This document shows, in pieces, positions 38,601-52,711 of a DNA stretch of 64,000 bases. The DNA is taken from NCBI RefSeq assembly GCF_003945595.2, contig NW_024104620.1, positions 3,540,001 through 3,604,000 on the forward strand. Direction: 5' to 3'. The notes under the pieces are model-generated. The model had not been told where the DNA came from. It worked only from the letters and a program-made list of their open reading frames with translations, and ran no database searches. Source of the stretch: Pipra filicauda (taxonomy: Eukaryota > Chordata > Aves > Passeriformes > Pipridae). Both the position numbers and the translations under genes were made by a program. Positions within the stretch are counted from its first letter, which is position 1. Every line of letters starts with the position of its first letter.

Positions 38601-40773
38601 TATTTCCAAAAAGGTTCTGGAGCACTGGTAGCTGTGCAATCATATGGGATTAACTTTCTGTATATATCTCTATATATTGCTGAAAGAAACAAATTAACTT
38701 GAAAATTCAGAGTTCTTTATACAGCCCTGTGCTCTTAGGTACAAATATTTAAGTAATCTTTACTTCCTGTCAAACACTGAAATGGATATTAAATTATATT
38801 AAATTATTATAGATACAAGTAGTAAAGTTTCTTTGCTGCTTTCTCTGTTATCTTCTGCATCTTGGTATTTCTTACACTGAGTATAAAAGTTATTTTAATA
38901 TTAACTGTGATTTAAATTCCTGCTTCTGTTGAAACACTAAGTCTGTGCAGGATGTATAAACACCTGCCCAGAAGCCTCATGAATTTTCCCTGTAAGGGAT
39001 CACTCTACAAACTGGTTCAGGAAAACAGTATTTATTCACAAGATTCCTCTCCTCAGTGATTTCAGGATGTCAACCCTTCATCCACCCTTTCTTTTTTTTT
39101 TTACTTTAAAATAAATGAATAAATAAACAAACCCCATAGAAGGAAGGAACTTGACCATTCCAGTCTCAGCTAAAACCAAAATTCCCTGCTAAGCACTATG
39201 ACCACCACTAGTATCTGCTCAGCATGGTGGGAGCTGCCCAACCTGCAGGAACACAGAAAGGGTGAAATTCTCCTCTTGACTTCATATATGAAATTAAAGA
39301 CAGGAATACAGTTAATATTTTAAAGAAAAGAAAAAAAATAAATGTGGGAAATGTCCCTCTCTCCTCTTCCAGGATCTGTGGATTGACTTGATGGGAAAGA
39401 AGCAATCTGGTAGATAAAAGATAACAAATTTAATATTTTCCTTCTTTCCTATTCCTGTGTAATAGTAGAAAGAACAAAATCAAGAAGCAAGGAACTACTG
39501 GGAAAAAAAAAAAAATCAAGCCAAAATTACATCCGTCAGGGTGATGGAGTGCAGTGTCCTGCCCAGTCCCACCACAGGCCTCCTTGGGGCTACTGTTTCA
39601 AGTAAAAATTAAACAAGATGACACAGAAACAGTTCGAGATTGACATTTTCCAGCTTTGTGTCATGTTACATTATTTGAATGAATCTCAACTTTTAAAAAC
39701 ATCCAAAGAAAAGTGAGTGAGGGCTGTATAAAAAAGACGTGGAGGAAATAAGACTCCCACTAGAAACAAATCAGCCACCCATGGTGAGTTCTACCAAAGG
39801 TAAGAATATTCTTAAAAGACATTGTTACCTATCCCATCCACTCTCTTTTTATTGCCACATTAACATGAAAAATGCACATTATTCTACCAGTATTTTTTCC
39901 CTGTGACTTCACTCAGGTCCATCTCACAAGGGTTGCTGGATGAAGCCCAGTGTTTCCACCACTGCACCCTCAACGTTCAGAGTCACACAACACAAGGACT
40001 CCACTTTATTGGAAGGATACAGCCTCAAAACTCCAGAAAAAAAGCTCTTCAGAAGTATAAAAATAATATGCAGGACTTTTTTCTCAGTTACCAAGAAATT
40101 TGAAGCAGCCAGCACTCAACCTCCCTCTTCTCAGCACTCAAAAGCACTTACAGAAAGCCTGTTCTTAACCCTGCCGCCCAGAAAAAATTCCCTTTTATCT
40201 TCCATTTATTTTCATTTTTACCTGAAAGGCAGAAAAGAGTTGGGCTTTTATGTACACCAAAGACAAACTGGACTTTTTTTGCAGCGTATTAGATTGCGGT
40301 CGACTTCCCCTTCGATCTGAATGGATGCATACCTGAATTTCCACCAAAAAAACCAACAATTTTGCCTTTCTGATTTAAGCCCGGCACGTATTTAATGCTA
40401 ACGTTCATCTACCCATGTTCTCACTGTTTGAGAACTCGGCGCAGGTGTTATTAATAAAATAAATTTATTTTTAAAAAGGATGCTATTCTATAAGCTTTGA
40501 AGCTCACACATAGTCTAACTTAAGCCAGCTTGGGCTCATCTGGTCTTTAAATGACTCCTTTCATGTGGTCAGCCCACGAGCCATACGTACTGCTGCTCAA
40601 TCACGCCACTGTACATCGTCAGCGCGAGGATGATTTGCATGATTTGCATTTCCTGTACGCTCCGGCTTCAATGAGCTCTAAAAGCACCACGTACAAAAGA
40701 AACCACCGCCAAGTAATGCAAAGATTTTTAGTTAAACCAGATGAGAACTATTTTAAGTCAGGCTGCCAATACT

Positions 40774-40838
40774 GAAAAAGAAAAAAAAAAAATAAGGAAA
40801 AAAAATTTAAAAAAAAAAAAAAAAAAAGGGGGGGGGAG
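40774..40838. repeat. Poly-A / poly-G junction
   Basis: A-rich runs with small interruptions (40774-40827) end in a stretch of nine G (40828-40836). Low-complexity sequence of this kind is prone to length error. Confidence 0.93.
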
Positions 40839-43549
40839 GTTGGGAAATGTCTCGGGGATATCCTGTTGAATAAGGATTTATTTGGAGGGAATCTGAACTT
40901 TAGATTCATAACCTTACTTTTAAAATATAAAAGTTGTATGAATTCCTTCAGCAAGAACGTTTTTCCCCCCCTCAATATTTCTTAGCTTTTGGCACCACGT
41001 TGTATTATTTATTTACTTAATAGCACATAAAATGGATACTGATTATATTTGGCTTTATAAGGTAGGAAAACTAATCTAATCAAACTGAATTCACCGATTG
41101 CTGGTTAAAACTTCTCCCTATGAAGAAATCTTTCATTTTACCCCAAATGATCAATAAAAGCTGTTGGACAAACAGCTATGACAGAAACAGCATTACAGTG
41201 GGCTTCAATGAATAAGAACTAAAGTAAAAAAAAGAAAAAATGTACCAGAACCTCGTCGTCATGAAAAACAGAGACAGATGGGGAGCCAGACCTATATGAT
41301 GCTACAAATAGATGAATATCTTGTAAAGATTTCAACAAATGTTATAAGACCCAGTCAAAATCTGAAAAAGTACAGTGCAGCAGCACAAGCAAATCTGAAG
41401 CTCACCTGAAATCTGAGCCATAATGTCATCATTATATAGATTACCAACATTTCAAAATTAACAATAAAAATAGAGAGTGTCTTTAAAGCCTTTTTGAAAT
41501 CTATTCTAAATAATGGCACAATTAGTAATGTCATTATTTAGTACAAAGAAAATAAAATTAAGAAAGTTGGCTTTAACAACTACTTTGGAGATGAGGTGTG
41601 TCCTTTTCCAAACTTAAAAATAAAGGTGGGCGCACGCACTTCATGCTTCAATATTGGATTTTATGGCAAATCTCTCTTCAAAAATAGATAAATTCAGATG
41701 ACTGAAGAATAGCAGGCTGATAGAGTGGGCTGCATGTGACCAGCTACAGGGCGTACATCACGTCTGCCTGGTAGAGACCCAAGACAGGCTGCTCGAGGAA
41801 TCTGCATATCATCACACTCCCTAAAAACCACAGCAAACTCCCAGGGCTGTCACTTCCAAAGGACACTCATTTTTAGAAAATTAAGTTGCATCTTCCTTTT
41901 TTTTTTTTCCCCCTTCTGTATTGTTCAAATGTAACCAAATATCAGATGTGGGAGAAACTGTTACCGAGGGGTTAAATTCTGCCCTGAATACAAAAATTCC
42001 ACTTATTTCATTGTTGTCTGCAAATACACAGTCAAGAGAAACATTTAATCACAACATGCAGTTTCTATATTGTGACTGTAAGATTTAGTAATCGAAATGG
42101 CTACCAGGATAAAAATGCATTCTGTCATTTTTCCACTTAGAGAGCCCCTGTATAATGCTCTTATTTAAAGGTCAGCTAATTTTATTATGGAAAGTAACTA
42201 ATAACCTTTATTAATTCTTAGGCTCGCCATTCTCGAGCTCGTCAACCAAATAAATAATACACTGCAGGAAGATATGATACAAACCAAGCTGTTGAATACA
42301 ATCTCTCCGTGTTTGCAACAGACAAAAGAGGTCATTAGAAATTTAATACATGGGGTTTTTTTGCTCTGGAAATTAGGAAAATAGGGATAGACAGAGCTTT
42401 TTAAAAGCCAGGTTGCTCGTCCTCCCCCCTGCTCCAAGATGCTGAGGCCACCAAATGAGGTGCTGAATCCACTAATATCCAAGCACAACCACGATCCCAA
42501 ATGTTATGTTGCACCTTTTTTTATGTAATTTCCTACATTTGCAGGATGTGCACAATATTGGAGACCATAAGAATTTTGCTTAGAAAGTTTTTCTGCTTTC
42601 ACTTAATAAAAATGACTGAACAACGTGGAAATATCGAAGTTAAAAATATATGTATTTATATTTTATTCTCACTATACTTCTTGTATGGGAAGCATTAGTA
42701 CATTGCACACTATAAAAAATAACACAAGATTTTCCACTTTTATTAAGTATTTTTTGTTTTCCAGAAGTACCTCAGAATCCAGCATTATTCATGGTCAGCC
42801 TTTCCTAGCACACTGCGTTGGGCGAGTTTGTTCCTAAGAAACATTACAACGCTTGAAACTAAAAATAGATGGTTATTTTTAGCTATTTAATCACATGAGG
42901 AAAAGACACAGTTTGTATCAGTCTTCTTTAATTTACAGAATAATTCCATAACGCGCCCTGTGTGTATATCACGAAAATCCCTGGCACACAACCTCCAGGC
43001 TCCCACACCGGCTGCAAGTGGAAGCAAAATGGGGTTTAAAAGATTCCAGCAACAATAGTCTTGTGACTAAATCAGAAACAGAAGCACAAGTCATGAGCCA
43101 AACAGATACCTATCGGTTTCCTTGAGCTTAATCTGATTAAAACATGGCTCTCAAAAATATTTAATAGAATGCCACGTCAGAGAGCAGGCAAATGATAAAA
43201 ATAGTTCATGACAGGAAATCATTATTAAAGCAGCACTACTTGTGTATCTGTTATGGAAATTTCCCTGTAATTTTTCGAGGTTTCCCCTTATGCTTTTTCT
43301 TGAGTTGCTGTGACACTTCTTTTTTTTTTTATCCCCTCAATGGTGTGTAAGTTTGAGATGTAAAAAGAAAATTATCACTGCAATTTTCCAACTATACTCT
43401 GCTCAATACCATCTCAAGTGTGTCATACATCATCTTGCCATTCACTTGAACAAAAAAAATCACATAATATGCAGAGGTAGAAAATAATCCAAAATGGGGA
43501 AATGTCAGTAGGGCAAAACGACATTCATAAGCCAACACAGGGGAAAATA

Positions 43550-43573
43550 CAATAAATAAATAAACAAATAAAT
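43550..43573. repeat. (AAAT)n-like short repeat
   Basis: AATAAATAAATAAACAAATA, with one C interruption. Confidence 0.9.
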
Positions 43574-43944
43574 TTTATCTTAATTTTAAGGGCTTTCATA
43601 ATAAAAGACTCTTAAGAATGTTTCAGTTGGGGAAAATTTCTATGAAGAGCTGCTGGGAACAACAGGAGAGTTGTTCTAGAGTTGACCAACCAACATCAGA
43701 AGAACAAAACTGTTGATAATAGACTATCACAAATCAACCTTAACGTTTTAAGAAGTTTACAAAAATAAAATTTAGAACCCTAAAAAAAAAAACCATCATG
43801 ACTTCTATCACAACCATCCCCCAAATTATCCTTTAGAGCATTCCATAAAATATGAACTAGACTTGCAGCATCTTGTTCAGCCTTTAGTTACATAATCCAG
43901 AAAAAGCTTTTGCACCCAAAAAACACCAACCAAACAAAAAAATA

Positions 43945-43971
43945 CTTTTACAAGATCTTATCTTGTAAAAG
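43945..43971. repeat. Perfect 12 bp inverted repeat, 3 nt loop
   Basis: CTTTTACAAGAT (43945-43956) and ATCTTGTAAAAG (43960-43971) are perfect reverse complements around CTT. This is the tightest hairpin seen in the window. Confidence 0.9.
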
Positions 43972-46900
43972 GTTGACTCCAATTCCTAATCCCTACTTTG
44001 CCATCTTAAACAGACTTCAACAAACTTCAACAGCCACCCCCAAAAACCTTTAGATTCTTTTTAAAATGTCACTGGTAGGGAAAAAAAAAAAATCCATCCA
44101 TCAAATTAGCTTTTCAATAAAAACAGATATTTCATCTCTAATGATGATTCCCAGCTTCCCCAAAGAAAAGCAAGGATTACTAGATCACTGATGTTCTGGC
44201 TTTCCATGAGGACACCCAACATCCCTCCTGTACCACCACTTGTCCTCCAGCCAGCCCCTGTGCCCAGCAGCCTCTGCCACTGCACATGGATACTCAAACA
44301 CAGGCAGGTTTTTAAAATTTAGGTCAAACTCGTAATTATTTGCCACTGGCACATCATAAGACAAACACATGATGTGGGGAAACAACGAGGTGCTTCACAG
44401 AGATGTATCTTAGATGGAATCAGGGCTGGCCTTTAATTAAACTCCAACTACTGCCCACCTAAAATCCAGGGGCGCCAGTGCACCACAGCAACAATGATAC
44501 ATTTTAAAGACAGAGACACCATATGTTTTGCAAGTGTCTCTAAGGCCTCCTTGAGTTCTGTCCTGGGTATACAGCCAAGCTCTATCTGACTCAGCATGAA
44601 AGGGAACGTGCATCCTATTAACAGCAGTGCTTAAACCTTATTCCATAAAGAGTTTTCCAAGAGCACCCACATCTATTCTTCTTAATATCCCTCCCACATT
44701 AAGAAATTATTATCTAATACAGGGAGTAATCAGCTCATGGTCTTACTACAGTCATCCTCCTTGACAAAGCAGGGAAAAAAACACCCAACTGCGAAGCATT
44801 AGAGAGTCAAGGTTCAAAACATCCCCGTTTATTGAGATCAATGCAAATTTATTTAGATCTCAGTGCAACAAGACCAAGTGCTGTCTCCTGATACAGACTG
44901 GTAAATTCAAAGCCTCTATTTCTGCAGTGGATCTCTACCAGGACACATGGAATGTCACAGCAAAGGACACACAGTCTGAACTGAGGGAAGAAAAGCTGGT
45001 GACAGTAAAACCAGAACTAGTTTTAATGTTAACTTTTAACATATTACCATGACAGAACACGGTATAGCACAGAAATTTTATGTTTTCCTGCCATTAAACA
45101 GCTTCCTAAACTGAAATACCATTATAGAAACATAGGCTAATAGATAATTTAGTTATTACAGTATTAATAGCAGGAATGACATTAAGAACAAGCCATAAGA
45201 CAGAGTCAAGCAGGCCCTTCCAGGTGAGAACTGAATGGGCAGAGTTCAGGTGTGCACCAAGTGCTATCCAGGTCGATGCCAATTTGTTCCCAACATGCCT
45301 TCTCTCATTCCATACCCCCCTCTCCAATCCATTTTCTCTATATTACCCCAGGAAATGAGACATGTAAAAGGAAAATAGACATTTTTTTGTGGTTCTGAGG
45401 ATCAAAAACACGTATGTGTAGAATTATATAGAGGGCCAGAACACCTCCCATCGCTTCAGGCTAAATGAGTCATCCACTTCAGAATAATGACCAGTAATTA
45501 AACAAGAACCTGTAAAGCTGTTAAGTGCCTGTAACAATTCCAACCTATGACACTGAAGGGATACAAGCTTCCCACGTACTGAAACCATCCATGTGATCTA
45601 TCATACAGTGGAGCCGCTTGCAAAATAACCTCTCACCTATGGAAATTCTTCTCCTCAAGAAGCCAAACAAAAACAATTTAAAATATTTATTGGCATAAAT
45701 TTCAGCTCTGTTCCATAAACTGCTGAAGAGACATGACATCATGCTGACTACCTAGACCCGTCTGGTGGATAATAGCCCCAGATTGCAGGCTGAAGACTAA
45801 ACTGCAGGAGTGTTGGAAGGCTGAGAATCTACAGGTCACCACAGATGCTCAACACAAATCTGACTCACCAAAGCCAGAGCTGACACTCCAGCAAATATAG
45901 GAGGTCTGGTGGTGGCAGAGGGTGACACCACAAAAACAAGTCTTGCAATATTTTTGTCTTCTTTTCAGCCTCCTTGGACTGGAAGGAGGAAGGTTTTCCT
46001 TTAAGGGGACACAATTGTTCCATCTTCCAGTCCCTGTACTCATAGTTTTGCTTTCATGTTGTACTGACTCTACATATTTCCTGATGCATTAGCAAAATAA
46101 TTAGCAAGCTCCATGCTCCAATAGGGCATTTCCAACAGTTTTCTATCAGCACAGCAAGCTGCACTTCCCTGTGCTCCCTGGTTTCTTCTTCCACATTTCT
46201 AGACCTGAGTTACATGACCTTAAACTTTCAGTGCTTTGCTGAAGTCCTTTCACGCAGCTCATTTCTAAATCTTACTCGTCTGCAAGTACTTGTTTTTCCC
46301 TTTCTAGCCCCTTACATCTCTAAGTGCCAAGCACTTGGCCAGCCAATATTCCCAAATCAGGCTTCAAAGACTCAGTTCTGAATCGTCTTGACTCAGGATG
46401 TGACAAGAAGGGGCAGGGACCCCCCAAAAGCATGGCACTCTGCTCCTGCAGGAAGGAGCAGATGGCCACCTTCCAGATGGCCGCCAACCTCGTCTCACCA
46501 ATTCCAACATCTGTACCTTGAATTACATCTCAGAGGATGGTCCTGAGACAGACTGCAGGTCACTGCCCAGGGCCCCGCCGGCTACGCAGCTTCTCCACAA
46601 GCCAAAGCATTTTGCAAAATGCAGAATGACAAGCCTGAAAAAAGGTTAAGGCTAATTAAAGTTTGTAGCAGGGCACAGTTGAAAAAGAGTTCAAAAGTAG
46701 ACGTTAAGGAGAAACCCATTTAAATACATATATTTTAAGTGTATCTCAATTCTGGGGAGACTTTTTCTCTCCAGCCACAAACATCCTGTGCTTTCCACTC
46801 GGCACCTTGTAAACCAGGAATTAAGATGTGAACCATGAAAACCCAACCAGTGCCAATGGTTTTGCTCCCAGGTCACCCCACAGCTGAGAACGGGTTTATT

Positions 46901-47428
46901 TTTCAGCTTCCAGACCAAAAGTCTCTCACAGGACTACAAGAACACTTAACAATGGGTTGGATCCAGCTTTGAACATGATAAACTTCCCAAGACTCAGGGA
47001 AACAGCGGTCAATGAATTTTAGCTTGAAGTAGCCAAAGAGTAATTTGTGAGTTCTGTACCATCTAGATCTAATTTTAACGCAGCCACAAATTACATTGTT
47101 TCTTCATATGAACTTAATCCAAGTCCTCTTTGGGGCAGTTAAACTTGAAACCTACCAACAGGAAGGTAACCAAACAATTTTGTCTGCCACAATAAGAGGT
47201 TGGTATGAATTAATGGTTTCACGAATTTTACAGCATATATTCTTCTACAGTTTATTTAATAAATTCATAAATTGTTACTGCTTTCTTCTTCTGAGTGCAT
47301 AATTTCCTCAAGAAAACTGTTTCTAGACATTTAAAAGAAAAACGTGTGTTTTACAATAGGAAAAGGGAGTACACTGCATTTAAAAATCCATTAAAATATA
47401 AAATTCTGGTTACAGGCTCAACAATCTG

Positions 47429-47451
47429 CCTAATTAGTTTTTCCTAATTAG
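47429..47451. repeat. Direct repeat of CCTAATTAG
   Basis: CCTAATTAG occurs at 47429-47437 and 47443-47451. Each copy holds the palindromic homeodomain core TAATTA. The centre-to-centre distance is 14 bp. Confidence 0.85.
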
Positions 47452-47752
47452 CAGGATGCTCTAACCTCTTTAATAAGACTTCTGTGGACAGAATGTTCCA
47501 TATTGGTTATCCATCTGAGGAAAAAACTACACAAATACTTCTTAAGTGCAGCTAATAGAACAAGTGTGGTTGGGCTTCATGGTCAGAAGGCTGCTCTGGC
47601 ATGTAATACTGGCAATCTGCAAAAACATGAAATATTCTACCTTAAATACTCTACTGCTCACACTAAACACCCCTCTGTATTTTCAAGACAAAATTAAAGA
47701 TGTTATACACACAAGTTAATGATGTTACAGTTTTAAGCCACATGATGGGAGG

Positions 47753-47819
47753 CAAAATAAATATATAAAATAAGATTTAAATAAAATAAAAATTAAAATA
47801 AAATACGGATGGATGGATC
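47753..47819. repeat. A/T-rich low complexity followed by (GGAT)3
   Basis: AAAATAA-type units alternate up to about 47805, then GGATGGATGGAT. Confidence 0.85.
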
Positions 47820-48645
47820 AAAACACACCACAGAAAAGTGAACTGAAGAGATAAGGGGAAGGCAAATACCACAGTCATGCTGTAACAACCCAGAGCATGG
47901 CTGCAAAGGTGTTTTCCTCCACAGCAAAGCACTTGCTTGGTGCACACAGCTTTTGTACCTTCTTCTTCATCATTCACAGTCTCGGTGTGTACCTAGCAAT
48001 GAAGAGGCAACAATATTACCTCCTGGTCCCCTCTTATCCAATAAAACCCATTCTTTTTATTACTATATATCAATCCTGTAATTCAAGGACTAGCAGCTAA
48101 GAGAAATGCAGAGCCCCAGCAGCATCTGTGGTCAGAGACAAACATTCAAGATAAAGAAAACTCAGGCCCCTGTTCCATTAGGAGTTTGCAGAGCAGCTGC
48201 TGAGCTTCATCTCAACAGCTGAAATATCCCTTATACTCCTTAAATGCGCAGGAAGCACACAAGCTTCTCAAACTCACTCCCTGCCACCAATTCATTCACC
48301 CCGATTCCACCCGTGGCCTGAACATGTTGGTCTCATCACCCATCAACGGACAGGAAAACTATTATATCCTTCATTTTTTTTCCAATCAGTATCTAGGAAA
48401 ACAAGAGCCATGTGCAAAATATAATCTGAGAACAGTCCCTTGAAAAGCTCCTGCTAATGACAGGAGGTACAGAGGCACCATAAATATTGACTTCAAACAC
48501 GCTGAGCCCCAGAGACCCCACGCACTCCACGGTGTCAACGACCTTCCATGCAGCTGTTAGCGTTGGAAATTAGTATTTTAAAAGTACAGATGCTGGCTTT
48601 TAATGCTGAACTTATATTCCACTCATTATAGCATTACATGGTTAA

Positions 48646-48707
48646 TGGTTGGATTTGATGTTCTCAGAGGTCTTTTCCAAACTTACATTCTACGAGTCTA
48701 GGATTAA
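48646..48707 (+). mobile_element. CR1 LINE 3' tip, different subfamily
   Basis: GGTTGGATTTGATGTTCTCA, GAGGTCTTTTCCAAACTTAC and ATTCTACGAGTCTAGG match the GGTTGGACTTGATGATCTTA / AAGGTCTTTTCCAACCT / ATTCTATGATTCTA end of a CR1 subfamily with the TTTTCCAAC variant. The copy is short and diverged. Confidence 0.75.
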
Positions 48708-51373
48708 AATCTACTATTTTTTTTCTGTATTGATATGTAAAACTGCATCAAAGTATTTTTCAGTCTATTTATGACCATGAGTATTAATTCAAGGCAAGAC
48801 CACTCTCTAGGTTCTCTACTCCATGATTCAAAAAATGGAAGAAAATGTAGGTTTTATCATTTCTAACTCATGGTGCAATTTTGAATAATTTAGACTCTGG
48901 TTTTCCCAAGTCTTTTCTGGAAATTTACCTTTTCTCACATTCCTTCCTACCACCTCTGCCTGGAGAGCTTCTGTCTTCTTTTTGGGCAAGACTTGAGATC
49001 TGTCTCTAAAGCACTTCAGTCCTGAATGCTTCAACAGCCACAGAAACCACTGAAAACTGGTTCCAGACGAGGCTGGACCCAGAAGACCCTCTGCAAGGCC
49101 AGTCTTAAACCTCAAAGATTCAGTTCTACTGCAAACCAGATTCTACCTTGAGTAGATGGCAACACAACTGTCTAGAGTAGGTAGAGATAAAGACTCTGTA
49201 ACCAAGTCCTTACTTCAGAAATTACATTTAATTTTAGCTCCTATACAGTTTTATTATAGTATAGCTATAGCAAGGAAATTCTTCATCTAAGTTAATTTAG
49301 GAATCATTACGCTCTAAATAAAATAAAACAAAATAAAAGATAATGCCATTGTTACAATTTCCACCAAAATTCATTTCCTCTTCTTGCGTAGTTTCAGCAC
49401 CTTTAGCACTATTTCTCCAAATTAATTGGAAATATAAAATTTTGAGCTGTTATGTTTTTGATAAAATTGATTACCAGGAAATACCTGAATTAAAATAATT
49501 TAAAATAATTCTGTTCCTCGAGGTTTAAACACAGAGATGTCGCTAAGCGTGATAACTGGGAAAAAAATGCCTGCAAACTAACTGTTACTAGATAATGGTC
49601 CCATTTATCATTCTTAAATTCCATCTTTAATTAAAAATGGGATATTCTCTTACATAAATAAGAAATTGCAGATGTTCTCAAATTACTCCCCTTCAATTTT
49701 TTTAATTCTTCCATATATAAGCGACATACATAGAATTATGTGTTCAAAAATCTCTTCATGTTACTACATTATACTTAATTACATGAAGATTTTTCCATAT
49801 TCCAAACAGATACACATAATTTTATGTAGAGTATGTTATGTTAAAAAATATTTGCACACAAAGAAAACACATCAACAAAAGTCAGTAGGAATACCATTAA
49901 CTGCAAGAAAAACTAAACTTGAAATAAATTTTCTATTGTTTTACCTATAATAACTTACACCTTTTCTTTTTAAACCATTTGACAAATCAGTAGTTTAAAG
50001 CCCTGAAGTATGTCTATCAGGTAAGATGGTGTGAGAGAAGCATCTGCCCCACTCTAAATGCATTTCTCCTCATATAATTATTAGAAATAATACTGGTAGC
50101 AGGAATAAATTCTTCCATTAATTCTGCAACAAGAAAATAATATATTTGCTTTTGATTTTGTGCCCACTGCTGTTTCCCTCATTCTTTCTTCAAGCTGCAA
50201 CTGGGCAGAAACAGAAGTTCAAGTGTGCAACAGGTAAAATGGAAATTAGGAGAGCTGAAACAAAAAGTGATGAATAAGTAGGCAAGGTTATAAAAACATA
50301 AACAATAAACCCAGTAAGTGCTCTGAAATGGAAAGCATTCTTTAAAATGACTGTGTCCACTGGACCATCAGAGGAGATGTGCAGGAGGAAGGGAGGAAAA
50401 GACAGGGACAAAGGACAAAGGCAAGAGAGGAAAAATACTGTCCAAGGGAATAAGGAGATTGCAGAAATCTTCATTACAGAATGATGAACAAAAAACTCCT
50501 CCTTTTAGTTGCTTTGTATTCAAAGATATTCAAATTATTAGACACGATTTATGTATTCACATTTTTTTGAAGGGAAGTTAAACTCATCGTCACAACGATT
50601 CAAAGCCTACCAATTACAGGTATCATCCAAAGATACTCAGGCTGAGTAGTATAAAAGGGAAGAGGAGGAGGAAATAAATGGATCAAACTGTGGTTTGGGG
50701 GAGTAAGAAGTCCATCCTAAATTCAACATATCCCACTGCACCGTGATTTGGCATAGAGATTGTAATCAAACTCCTGCCTAGGTATGTGCTGCATGTTTAG
50801 GGGAGAAACTATGTCATAACCCACAGAATTAAGTGTTTTATGGGTCAGCTTAGATTAGCATTTCTGTTTGATACAGAATAGCATGAGGCAACCATCCATC
50901 TCACAGCCATCCTCACCCAGCAGGACTCACCTCACACCAGAGTGGTCTCCAAGATTATGAACTGGGTCCTTTGGATGAAACTACACCAGGACATGATGCT
51001 CCTGGAGAGCGTTTAATGGACTCCAACCTTGCCTTAGGGACGTTCAGTCCTTAAAAAACCAGACTACACCTTGTCTGAAGTAAAAACCACCAAAATAATG
51101 TGCTGTGTGGAATTAGGCCCAGGAGCATCATTTCCCTCCACCGTCTATCCACAGCCCTATCAAGACGTGTTGCTTCAGTCACATGCACATTATAAATCTG
51201 TACACATTTGTAATCCCACAGGAATCAAGAAGATAAAAACAGAAAACACCTTTGGGCACATTTTTTAGAGTGAACATGGACCTGGCAAAGCACCTTCGAA
51301 ATCCACACTGATACTCATGGACACATCTACAGATGTCAACTGTCCATAGCTGACATAAAAAAGCAGATGTGGA

Positions 51374-51490
51374 AACAGAATCCCAGAATGGCTTGGGCTG
51401 GAAGGGACCTTAAAGATCATCTAATTCCAAACCCCCTGCCATGGGCACCTTCCACTAGACCAGGTTGCTCCAAGCCCCCTCCAACCTGGC
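51374..51490 (-). mobile_element. CR1 LINE 3' fragment with small deletion
   Basis: ACAGAATCCCAGAATGGCTT, GGGACCTTAAAGATCATCTA and GCCATGGGCACCTTCCACTA, then CAAGCCCCCTCCAACCTGGC. Eight bases (the usual AGGGACAC-type piece) are missing between GGGC and ACCTTCC compared with other copies. Confidence 0.92.
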
Positions 51491-51652
51491 TCTCAGGTAC
51501 AGGCACATGGGCTGAAATAGGTAAGTAAAGGTAACTGAATACCTGGTCTGTTGTAGATTGGAAACTGAGATGGAACAACTACCTGAACAAGGACTTTCAA
51601 ACTTTAATGTGTTTGGGTCAGGTTAATTCTTGACCAAAAAAAAAAAATTATT

Positions 51653-51695
51653 TATATATATATATATGTGTGTGTGTGTATGTGTGTGTGTGTGT
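51653..51695. repeat. Compound (TA)n(TG)n microsatellite
   Basis: TA repeats pass directly into TG repeats, with one TATG interruption. A poly-A run lies just upstream at 51635-51647. Confidence 0.97.
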
Positions 51696-52672
51696 TAAGG
51701 TAGGTCTTCTCCCAAAACTGTTTTGCTAAAAAAACATAAAATTCCTTGTCATTACGCATCAATTCACAAAACCCAGCCAAGCTGTGAGTACTCATTAAGA
51801 AAACTAGTTATTTATGACACTGGAATACAGAGCTATAAATCCAAACCATGTGCAAACCAAGTATCTGACAAAATTTGTACTATTTACTTCTTAGCTGGAA
51901 AAAAAAATTAAGATTAGGAGTAAAAGCAGAAAAGCAGTAAAAAAAAAAAAAATCAATATTTTTCCCTTTATTAGATGCAAACCAAAGCTTTTTTTACTTT
52001 CCCTTTGGAAGATCAAATTAGTGTTATGGGCTGGAATGACAATGAATTGTGGAAAGTATCATATTCTTTATAATATAGTAGCATATATGTTTGTTATTTG
52101 GAAATAGAAATGTAATCCATAACTAATCTAGAAATAAAATATATACACAGCAACCATTTAAAAGGACAGATAAAATCCTCATTAAAATCCTAAGTGCAGA
52201 AATACTGAATCATAATGCACAATTTCATTACATTTTACTGCCAGCAATGTAAATATCAATTCTCCAGGTGATTCATAAAATTCATTTTAGAAAGAAAAAT
52301 AAGGATTTCACCCGGCGTTTGAGAACATAAAGGAAAACACATGCTAGGGTTTGAAAACCCAGACTGTTCTTTCCTTGTTTCATCAGAATATTTTGCTGGA
52401 ATTTCAGCAAATCTTTTACACATCAAACAGACAACTGCCATTTCACATTAGCACTTTGGATAGATCACCCAGCAGTCCCAACCAGGGTCCTTCCTGGCCC
52501 TGCACCTCTCCCCGCATCGTCTTCATCACTCCCATCTTATTTCTGCCAAATTTGAGCTCCTATATATTCTTCCCCAGACTTCAAAGGAGGGAGCCTGCAT
52601 TTAAACTCATCTAAAGCCTCTTTTAACTATCCAAATTGTGAAATTGCCTAATAATGGGAGTGTATTTAGGGG

Positions 52673-52711
52673 AAAAAGAAAAAAAAAAAAAAAAAAAAAA
52701 AAAAAGAAAAA
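52673..52711. repeat. Poly-A run with a 27 nt uninterrupted core
   Basis: Uninterrupted A at 52679-52705, flanked by AAAAAG units. No retroposon body is recognised on its left, so it may be a microsatellite rather than a tail. Confidence 0.95.

Noticed and set aside
39940..40320. 126-residue plus-strand open frame
   Set aside because: No recognisable domain and no supporting splice or promoter context. Length is within chance expectation over 64 kb and six frames.
52673..52711. Poly-A run as the tail of a processed pseudogene
   Set aside because: The sequence upstream shows no retrocopy body or target-site duplication that I can identify.
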